Of a stretch of 37,465 nt of DNA, positions 31,319-37,465 are shown in pieces. The DNA is from JBPOIC01 sp052034865. Lineage in GTDB: Bacteria; UBA10199; JADFYH01. Position 1 is the stretch's first letter; each line of letters begins with the position of its first letter. The position numbers were made by a program, and so were the translations under genes. The notes below the pieces were generated by a model. It made no database searches. It had not been told where the DNA came from and saw only the letters and a list, made by a program, of their open reading frames with translations. The DNA lies in NCBI GenBank assembly GCA_052034865.1, contig JBPOIC010000037.1, positions 1-37,465 on the forward strand. The letters are read 5' to 3'.

Positions 31319-34042
31319 ATGGAACTTGCTCAACTCTACGAAATCTTAAAAAAAGTCGAAAAACCTGCCCGGTATTTGGGAGGGGAGGTCAATGCGATCG
31401 TGAAGGATTTAAACCAGGTAGATTTAAAAGTCGCCCTGGTAATGCCGGAGACGTATGAGATCGCGCAATCCAACCTTGGTTTGAAAATTCTGTACGAAAT
31501 CCTTAATAAAATTCCGAATGTGGCCGCTGAGCGGGTCTATGCTCCGTGGTTGGATGCTGAAAAAGTCTTTCGCGAGCATGGGGTGGTGCCTTTCTCTTTG
31601 GAGCATAGAATTCCCTTAAACGAGTTTGATCTGATTGGTATCAGCCTGCCTTACGAATTAAGTTACACCAATCTCTTAACTCTGCTTGATCTTGCTAAAA
31701 TTCCCTTTTATTCCAAAGATCGCTCACTGAAATATCCTCTCATCATCGGAGGAGGAAATCAGTCATTCAACCCCGAGCCAATCGCTGATTTTTTTGATGG
31801 ATTTGCGATCGGCGATGGGGAAGAAATAGTAGTGCATATCGTCTCCAGGCTTCTGGAATTTAAGCGTAATTTATCCTCTCACTCCAATCCTCCTCTTGAG
31901 AAAAAAGACCTACTGCGCTCCCTTTCCAGGCTCACCGGTTTTTACGTCCCTTCCTTTTTTGACGTAAGCTATAAGGATGATCAAACCATCTCCTCGATTA
32001 CTCCTCAATTTTCAGATTACACCGGAGTGAGAAAGGCAACGGTTTCTGATCTGAACGCCATCCCCTTTCCAACCTCACCGGTCGTTCCTTCGGTCAAGAC
32101 GATTCACGACCGTCTGGCCGTCGAGGTTCAGCGCGGTTGTGTGCGTGGTTGCCGCTTTTGTCAGGCGGGATACATTTACCGCCCCGAGCGCCAGCGATCT
32201 CCCAAGCAGGTTCTTGATTTGATTGAAGAATCACTGCCGAACACCGGAGACTCGGAGATTTCTCTCTTGTCTCTTTCGGTTGGCGATTATGGCTGTTTGG
32301 TCCCGCTGGTGCGTGAGCTTTTCGATCGTTACGAAAAGAAAAAAGTCGCCATTTCCTTACCCGCTACGCGTACCGATACCTTCTCCCCCGAGTTGATTGC
32401 TGAGGTCAAACGCGTGCGCAAAACCGGCTTTACCATTGCCCCTGAGGCAGGAACTCCTCGCATGCGTCGGGTCATCAATAAGGGAAATTTGCGCGAAGAT
32501 CTTTATCGTACGGTCGAAAATATTTTTAAAGAAGGCTGGCAACTCATCAAGTTCTACTATATGTGTGGCCTTCCCTTTGAAACTTTGGAGGATTTGGCAG
32601 GAATCGCCGAAGAAGGGGATACTGCCCTGCAAATCGGACGACGGTTTTCCAAAAAAGTGCGCATTCACTTAAGCGTTTCTCCTCATGTGCCAAAACCGCA
32701 TACGCCTTTTCAGTGGGAGCCGCAGGATTCCGTGGCGACGATGTGGAAAAAGATCGATTACATTCGCAGTAAAATCCGCAGTAAAGCCGTTGAATTCAAA
32801 TTTCATGACCCGCGCGAAAGTTATCTGGAAGGGATTTTCTCCCGCGGGGATCGGCGTCTTTCGAAAGTCATCATAAAGGCCTATGAGCTGGGAGCCCGCT
32901 TTGATGGCTGGAAAGAGTGCTTTCGTCTAGAGCTCTGGCAAGAGGCCTTCCGGCAAGGTGGTTTAGATCCAGATTTTTATGTCACCCGAGCCCGAGCCAA
33001 AGATGAAATTTTGCCTTGGGATCATTTGTTTACCGATCTTAAAAAAGATTTTTTATGGAAGGAAAAAGAAGCGGCTGAAAAAGAGGCCTTCGTGGCCGAC
33101 TGTTCGGTTGGAAAATGCACTTACTGTGGGGTCTGTGATTTTCATGAGGTGAAAAACCTCAATTACAAAATGGATGTTTCTCCAATTCAGCACACTGCCT
33201 TTGAAGATAAGAAAAAACCGATTCTTTCTTCACAAAATGAAAAAGATTTGTCTTACCCAACGGTGGTTCAGTTTTCCACCCGAGGGCGTCGTTTAAAAGA
33301 ATTTGAAGTCAATCTCCAAAAACAAAAGGAGTCTAAAAGAATTGATTCAGGAGAGATTGTTAAAAAATCTCTTTCAAAGGTTTACACATCCTATCGTTGC
33401 CGATTTACCAAGCTGGGAGAGGTGGCTTTTCTGTCTCATCTGGAATTGATGGGCGTTTTAAAACGGGCTTTGGCTCGAGCCGAAATTCCGATGCGATTTT
33501 CTGAAGGGTATCATCCTCAACCGAGACTTTCTCTAGGGCAGGCCTTGCCAGTAGGGATAGAGAGTCTTTCGGAGTATTTCGATATCGAAATAGAAGGCGA
33601 CTTGAATCCGGAAAAATTTTCGGATTTTCTCAATAGCCTTCTCCCGCCAGGTCTTCAGATTACGGCCTGTTGGGCTCTGGCTCCGGGAACCCCTTCGGTG
33701 TCGGCCAGTACCTTCGGCACGGTATGGAATATCGAGTTTCGCGATCCCTATCCGGGTGGACAGCGGGCCCTGCATGAAAAATTGGGCTGGCTTCAGAGTC
33801 AGGAAGAGTTGTGGGTAGTACGCAAGAAGCAAAAAGAAGAGTTGAGGGTGAATATCAGCCCTTATATTCAAAAACTTCAGGCGGATTCCTCCCTATCCTG
33901 TACCCTGGTCTTAAAAACGATTGCCGAGAAAACAGCTCGTCCCCAAGAGGTGCTCGAGCATCTTTTTATGGCGTCTCATCCAGATTTCCCCACTGCGCGA
34001 ATCCTTAAAACCGAATCTCTCCTGAAATCACTTTCCAGTTAA
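31319..34042 (+). CDS. B12-binding-type radical SAM protein fused to DUF2344 (TIGR03960/TIGR03936 type)
   Basis: A 907-residue fusion. Residues about 30-170 are a B12-binding-like Rossmann region (GISLPYELSYTN, LIIGGGNQSFNPEPI). The radical SAM core follows, with the 4Fe-4S motif C274-x3-C278-x2-C281 in RGCVRGCRFC, then LSLSVGDYG and APEAGTPRMRR. A second Cys group C595, C600, C603 and C606 (CSVGKCTYCGVC) could bind a cluster or zinc. Residues about 690-900 form the DUF2344 domain (FLSHLELMGVLKRALARA, SEGYHPQPRLS). Such fusions lie directly upstream of RNase E/G genes in many bacteria, as here. The substrate is unknown; tRNA or rRNA modification is a common suggestion. The ATG at 31319 lacks a clear ribosome site. 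Confidence 0.93.
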   Translation: MELAQLYEILKKVEKPARYLGGEVNAIVKDLNQVDLKVALVMPETYEIAQSNLGLKILYEILNKIPNVAAERVYAPWLDAEKVFREHGVVPFSLEHRIPLNEFDLIGISLPYELSYTNLLTLLDLAKIPFYSKDRSLKYPLIIGGGNQSFNPEPIADFFDGFAIGDGEEIVVHIVSRLLEFKRNLSSHSNPPLEKKDLLRSLSRLTGFYVPSFFDVSYKDDQTISSITPQFSDYTGVRKATVSDLNAIPFPTSPVVPSVKTIHDRLAVEVQRGCVRGCRFCQAGYIYRPERQRSPKQVLDLIEESLPNTGDSEISLLSLSVGDYGCLVPLVRELFDRYEKKKVAISLPATRTDTFSPELIAEVKRVRKTGFTIAPEAGTPRMRRVINKGNLREDLYRTVENIFKEGWQLIKFYYMCGLPFETLEDLAGIAEEGDTALQIGRRFSKKVRIHLSVSPHVPKPHTPFQWEPQDSVATMWKKIDYIRSKIRSKAVEFKFHDPRESYLEGIFSRGDRRLSKVIIKAYELGARFDGWKECFRLELWQEAFRQGGLDPDFYVTRARAKDEILPWDHLFTDLKKDFLWKEKEAAEKEAFVADCSVGKCTYCGVCDFHEVKNLNYKMDVSPIQHTAFEDKKKPILSSQNEKDLSYPTVVQFSTRGRRLKEFEVNLQKQKESKRIDSGEIVKKSLSKVYTSYRCRFTKLGEVAFLSHLELMGVLKRALARAEIPMRFSEGYHPQPRLSLGQALPVGIESLSEYFDIEIEGDLNPEKFSDFLNSLLPPGLQITACWALAPGTPSVSASTFGTVWNIEFRDPYPGGQRALHEKLGWLQSQEELWVVRKKQKEELRVNISPYIQKLQADSSLSCTLVLKTIAEKTARPQEVLEHLFMASHPDFPTARILKTESLLKSLSS

Positions 34043-34047
34043 TAACC

Positions 34048-34078
34048 GTCACCTTCAAAAAATATGGGGGTGACTTTT
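34048..34078 (+). terminator. Weak hairpin between the radical SAM gene and RNase E/G
   Basis: GTCACC (34048-34053) pairs with GGTGAC (34069-34074) around a 15-nt loop and is followed by TTTT. It may attenuate read-through into the RNase gene rather than fully terminate. Its T-run is also the left arm of the next hairpin, so the two structures could exclude each other. Confidence 0.4.
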
Positions 34079-34101
34079 CGGCCCGAATTTTATGCCGAAA
34101 A
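34075..34101 (+). promoter_or_regulatory. Leader hairpin just upstream of the RNase E/G gene
   Basis: TTTTCGGC (34075-34082) pairs perfectly with GCCGAAAA (34094-34101) around an 11-nt loop, ending 21 bp before the ATG at 34123. In enteric bacteria RNase E controls its own mRNA through leader hairpins; a similar feedback here is only a hypothesis. Confidence 0.4.
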
Positions 34102-34122
34102 AGAATCAGGCGAGAGAATTCC

Positions 34123-35745
34123 ATGTCGAATGAACTTATTGTCAATATCACTGCAGGAGAAACCCGCGTTGCTTTTCTAGAAGGCGGGGTTTTATCCGAA
34201 TTTTTTGTCGAAAGAACCCATGAAGTGGGGATTACCGGCTATATCTATAAAGGAAAGGTTCAAAGGGTTTTACCCGGGATGAATGCCGCCTTTGTGGAGA
34301 TTGGCCAGGAAAAAGCCGCATTTTTATATGCGACCGATTTTAGCGAAGAGATCAAGGACCTCGAAGAAGAAGATCTAGATGATCCGGAAGATGAGAAAGA
34401 ATCTGCTTCTTCTGTTGGTGAAGAAGCCATCTCTGAATCCTTTGAGGCACCCGAAACCGAGAATGCTAATGAAAAAGGATCCGACCCGACTTCGGCCGAG
34501 ATTAAGCGGAGTTATCGTTGGGCGGGTCGAAAACCCATTCAGAATTTACTGAAAGCCAATCAGGAAATCCTGGTGCAGGTGACCCGCGGTCCTATCAGTA
34601 CCAAAGGCGCCCGAATTACCTCTCATATCTCCCTTCCCGGACGTTTTCTTGTTTACATGCCTACCTGGGGAAAGCTGGGAGTTTCCAAAAAGATTGAGTC
34701 TTTTGAGCAGAGAAACCGCGTTCGGCAGATTCTAAAAAAACTCCGTCCAGCCCAGGGCGGCTTTATTGTCCGAACGGCTGCAGGGGAGGCAACCGAAGAA
34801 CAGATCGCACAGGATGTTCAGTTCTTATCCCGTCTCTGGCAGGAGATTTTGCGCAAGAAAGACAAAGTGGTGGCCCCCGCCCTTGTCCAACCCGAGCTCG
34901 ATACGGTGTTGCGGGCTTTACGCGATTTTTATGGCGCCAAGATCGATCGCATTGTGATCGATGATCCTGAAGAATTCGAGAAAGTTCGCGATTTTGTCAC
35001 TGATTTCATGCCCGAGCTCGCCCAGTCGATTGAGCTCTATCCTCATAAAGAACCGATCTTTGACCGATTCGGAATTGAAGCCGAAATCAATCGGGCCTTG
35101 GGGCGGAAGGTATGGCTGAAAAGTGGAGGCTATCTCATTATTGACCAGACCGAGGCCCTGACGACGATCGATGTGAATACAGGTCGCTTCACCGGACGAA
35201 AAAATCTTGAAGAGACGATCTTAAAAAACAATCTCGAGGCGATCGATGAGATCGTCTACCAGCTCAAGGTAAGAAATATCGGTGGGATTATCATCCTAGA
35301 TCTAATTGACATGGAAAAAAGAAGTAATCGCGAAAAGGTGTATTCTGCCCTGGCAGAGGCCTTGAAAGGCGATCGTGCGAAGACAACGATCACCAAGATT
35401 AGCGAAATCGGTCTGATCGAGATGACCCGCAAACGCACGCGTGAGAGTCTCAAGGGAATTTTGGGAACGGGTTGTCCTTACTGTGATTCAAAAGGATTCG
35501 TGAAAAGCCCGATGACCCTGGTGTATGAGATCTTCAGGCAGATCCGTCGTGAGGCAGAAAATTATTCCGGAAAAAAGATTTACGTATCCGTCCATCCAGG
35601 CGTTTTTAATCTGTTGCTCAATCAGGAGAGGGCAGGGGTTGAACAACTGGAGAGCCAGATCGGTCGTAAAATTGAATTTCGTTCAAAAGAGCAGGGGCAT
35701 CTGGAGCATTTTGAAATTCGGGGCTCTTTAGAGCCCAAGTCTTAA
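34123..35745 (+). CDS. rng: Ribonuclease E/G family endoribonuclease
   Basis: A 540-residue single-strand-specific endoribonuclease for rRNA, tRNA and mRNA processing. An S1 domain (about residues 35-175) contains a long acidic insertion (about 74-130, Glu/Asp/Ser-rich). The DNase I-like catalytic domain has D350 in TIDVNTGRFTG and D393 in GIIILDLIDME as magnesium ligands, followed by the RKRTRESL helix and the zinc-link C451-P-Y-C454. There is no long disordered degradosome scaffold after the small domain, so it resembles RNase G more than full RNase E. The gene lies 80 bp after the radical SAM fusion, with possible leader hairpins between. The ATG at 34123 gives the usual SNELIVNITAGETRVA start. 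Confidence 0.95.
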   Translation: MSNELIVNITAGETRVAFLEGGVLSEFFVERTHEVGITGYIYKGKVQRVLPGMNAAFVEIGQEKAAFLYATDFSEEIKDLEEEDLDDPEDEKESASSVGEEAISESFEAPETENANEKGSDPTSAEIKRSYRWAGRKPIQNLLKANQEILVQVTRGPISTKGARITSHISLPGRFLVYMPTWGKLGVSKKIESFEQRNRVRQILKKLRPAQGGFIVRTAAGEATEEQIAQDVQFLSRLWQEILRKKDKVVAPALVQPELDTVLRALRDFYGAKIDRIVIDDPEEFEKVRDFVTDFMPELAQSIELYPHKEPIFDRFGIEAEINRALGRKVWLKSGGYLIIDQTEALTTIDVNTGRFTGRKNLEETILKNNLEAIDEIVYQLKVRNIGGIIILDLIDMEKRSNREKVYSALAEALKGDRAKTTITKISEIGLIEMTRKRTRESLKGILGTGCPYCDSKGFVKSPMTLVYEIFRQIRREAENYSGKKIYVSVHPGVFNLLLNQERAGVEQLESQIGRKIEFRSKEQGHLEHFEIRGSLEPKS

Positions 35746-35765
35746 GCCCGACCGCCAGGAACTCC

Positions 35766-35794
35766 TTGACAGGATTTGGATGGATGGTAATAAT
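35766..35794 (+). promoter_or_regulatory. Near-consensus sigma-70 promoter for rho
   Basis: A perfect -35 TTGACA (35766-35771), a 17-bp spacer and a -10 AATAAT (35789-35794, five of six) make the best promoter match in the window. Transcription would begin near 35801, leaving a leader of about 135 bases before rho. It begins 20 bp after the RNase stop. Confidence 0.72.
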
Positions 35795-35855
35795 GAAAAT
35801 CAGCTCGCCAGAATAGAAATCACAATCATCGATCGCTAGCCTGAAAATATTCAAA

Positions 35856-35887
35856 AATCCTGGGAACCTGAATAATCCTGAATCCTA
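35856..35887 (-). repeat. Degenerate 7-bp repeat (inverted CAGGATT units) in the rho leader
   Basis: AATCCTG (35856-35862), GAACCTG (35864-35870), AATCCTG (35874-35880) and AATCCTA (35881-35887) read CAGGATT-like on the minus strand, the same unit as at 525-538. The last two are in exact 7-bp tandem. They fall inside the predicted rho leader. Confidence 0.55.
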
Positions 35888-35936
35888 AATTCATTAGTAA
35901 ACCATTTTCAATCACCAAAAAATATAGAGGAGAATT

Positions 35937-37367
35937 TTGAGTCGCGCACGTGCGTACTCATCTTCTAAGCTTATGAATGAAGCCGGAAACCGAAATAACT
36001 CTAACGAATCCCGTACACGCCGTAATTCTGGACGCAGACAGCAGACTCCGATTGTAGAAGATGATCTTGATTATACAGCGGATGAAGAACTCGACCCCTC
36101 GCTCAATCAGGGCGAGATCATGAACTTGAAAGATCTTAAAGAAAAAAAGATCAACGACTTGATCACTCTTGCCCGCGACCTTCATATCGAAGGTGCTGCA
36201 GGGATGAAAAAACAGGAGCTGATTTTTGCTCTCCTTCAATCCCAAACCGAGCGTAAAGGAGTTATCTATGGAGAAGGTGTTTTAGAGACCCTCCCCGATG
36301 GTTTTGGATTTTTACGAGCCCCCGATTACAACTACCTGCCTGGTCCTGATGATATCTATGTTTCTCCCTCTCAGATCCGACGTTTCAATTTAAGAACTGG
36401 TGACACCGTTTCCGGACAGATCCGTCCCCCCAAAGAAGGAGAGCGTTATTTTGCCCTCCTGAAAGTCGAAAAAGTCAATTTCGAGCCCTCTGAAGTTGCC
36501 CGCGACAAAATTCTTTTCGACAACCTCACGCCACTTTATCCCAGCGAAAAACTCAACCTTGAACATGATTCGAAAAATTATACGACACGGGTCATCGATC
36601 TTTTAACACCCATCGGCAAAGGGCAGCGCGCTCTGATCGTGGCAGCCCCTCGCACGGGTAAAACCATGATGATGCAGAACGTGGCCAATGCAATCACCCG
36701 CAATCATCCCGAGGTTGTTCTCATCGTTCTTCTCATTGATGAACGCCCTGAAGAAGTCACTGACATGCAGCGCTCCGTCAAAGGAGAAGTGATCAGCTCC
36801 ACGTTTGATGAGCCGGCTTCGCGTCACGTTCAGGTTGCTGAAATGGTCATCGAGAAAGCCAAGCGTTTGGTGGAACATCGGAAGGATGTCGTCATTCTTC
36901 TCGATTCCATTACCCGCCTTGCGCGTGCTTACAATGCCGTCGTTCCTCCTTCCGGCAAAATCCTTTCCGGTGGTGTGGACTCCAACGCCTTGCATAAACC
37001 CAAACGCTTTTTTGGAGCGGCCCGCAATATTGAAGAAGGAGGCTCTCTCACCATCATTGCGACTGCTCTGATCGATACCGGAAGCCGGATGGATGAAGTT
37101 ATTTTCGAAGAGTTCAAAGGAACAGGTAACTGCGAAATTCATCTTGATCGCAAACTCATGGAAAAACGTATCTTTCCCTGCATCGATATCAACAAGAGCG
37201 GAACCCGTCGCGAAGAGCTTTTACTTCCCGAAAATGTTCTCAACCGCGTCTGGATTTTACGAAAGCTCCTCGCACCTCTCAATGTCGTCGATACGATGGA
37301 ATTCCTTCTCGACAAGGTCGGAAATACAAAAGCCAACACCGATTTCCTCGATTCGATGAACAAGTAA
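35937..37367 (+). CDS. rho: Transcription termination factor Rho
   Basis: Hexameric RNA-dependent ATPase/helicase of 476 residues. An N-terminal extension of about 60 residues (Arg/Asn/Ser-rich, then acidic) precedes the Rho_N domain (NLKDLKEKKINDLITLA) and the RNA-binding cold-shock-like domain with GEGVLETLPDGFGFLR and DDIYVSPSQIRRF. The ATPase core has Walker A APRTGKT (237-243), LLIDERPEEV, Walker B VVILLDSITRLARAYN, and the R-loop region ALIDTGSRMDEVIFEEFKGTGN. The start is a TTG at 35937 with GAGGAG (35927-35932) four bases ahead; the alternative ATG at 35973 has no ribosome site. It is about 57 residues longer than the Escherichia coli protein. No terminator is visible in the last 98 bp of the window. 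Confidence 0.97.
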   Translation: MSRARAYSSSKLMNEAGNRNNSNESRTRRNSGRRQQTPIVEDDLDYTADEELDPSLNQGEIMNLKDLKEKKINDLITLARDLHIEGAAGMKKQELIFALLQSQTERKGVIYGEGVLETLPDGFGFLRAPDYNYLPGPDDIYVSPSQIRRFNLRTGDTVSGQIRPPKEGERYFALLKVEKVNFEPSEVARDKILFDNLTPLYPSEKLNLEHDSKNYTTRVIDLLTPIGKGQRALIVAAPRTGKTMMMQNVANAITRNHPEVVLIVLLIDERPEEVTDMQRSVKGEVISSTFDEPASRHVQVAEMVIEKAKRLVEHRKDVVILLDSITRLARAYNAVVPPSGKILSGGVDSNALHKPKRFFGAARNIEEGGSLTIIATALIDTGSRMDEVIFEEFKGTGNCEIHLDRKLMEKRIFPCIDINKSGTRREELLLPENVLNRVWILRKLLAPLNVVDTMEFLLDKVGNTKANTDFLDSMNK

Positions 37368-37465
37368 GTCCCACCCATCTTCTTCCTTGAGAGTTCTCCG
37401 AACATCCCGGGAATTTCGTCTTCATGTTCAGGTCCATTCGATCGAGTCTTCTGCGGCCAATATTT

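Noticed and set aside
35721..35736. Hairpin GGGCTC/GAGCCC at the end of the RNase E/G gene as a terminator
   Set aside because: It lies inside the coding sequence and no T-run follows.
36603..37142. A 179-codon minus-strand frame inside rho
   Set aside because: It is antisense to the most conserved part of rho; it is a codon-bias shadow without its own start signal.

Overview
The window reads as ordinary chromosome from a Gram-negative (diderm) bacterium of deltaproteobacterial character. The diderm evidence is two outer-membrane porins, a LolA lipoprotein carrier and a lipoprotein foldase. The deltaproteobacterial leaning rests on a large secreted protein with Myxococcus-type cysteine-rich (DUF4215) repeats that ends in a MYXO-CTERM-like sorting tail; this is inference, not a phylogenetic result. 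I see no tRNA, rRNA, CRISPR array, insertion sequence or prophage.

Layout. 1-6234 (+): the end of a bacteriohemerythrin, an OprB-type porin and a chemosensory run cheY-cheB-cheR-cheX-cheY-(unknown)-cheY, closed by a strong terminator. CheA, CheW and receptors are absent and are expected upstream of the window. 6332-8084 (-): cinA and pgpA. 8277-14862 (+): four separately transcribed envelope genes, namely a parvulin lipoprotein, a BBP2-type porin with a long structured leader, the 958-residue Cys-rich repeat protein, and a YcbK/MepK-like murein peptidase. Three of these are followed by textbook terminators. 15022-17339 (-): cytochrome bd oxidase (cydAB). 17539-19428 (-): a small unknown protein and an orphan membrane histidine kinase. 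19544-30622 (-): cell division and wall synthesis, in transcription order murC-murB-ddl-ftsQ-ftsA-ftsZ-ftsK-lolA-yajQ, i.e. the distal half of a dcw cluster joined to the classical ftsK-lolA pair. 30841-31206 (-): methylglyoxal synthase. 31319-37367 (+): a B12-binding-type radical SAM protein fused to DUF2344, RNase E/G, and Rho with a near-consensus sigma-70 promoter.

How the genes work together. The first block is a signalling module: CheB/CheR adapt receptors, three CheY proteins carry output and CheX is a phosphatase. It lies beside an oxygen-binding hemerythrin and a solute porin. The minus-strand block makes the UDP-MurNAc precursor, D-Ala-D-Ala, the Z-ring and its anchor, and the septal DNA pump. 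The last plus-strand block is RNA processing and termination.

The least explained items are the repeat protein with its N-terminal domain and sorting tail, the unknown 160-residue gene inside the chemotaxis operon, a family of degenerate 7-bp tandem repeats scattered through intergenic gaps, and several inverted repeats upstream of the porin, cydAB and RNase E/G. I did not find a clearly new defence or mobile system; most of the window is conserved housekeeping.
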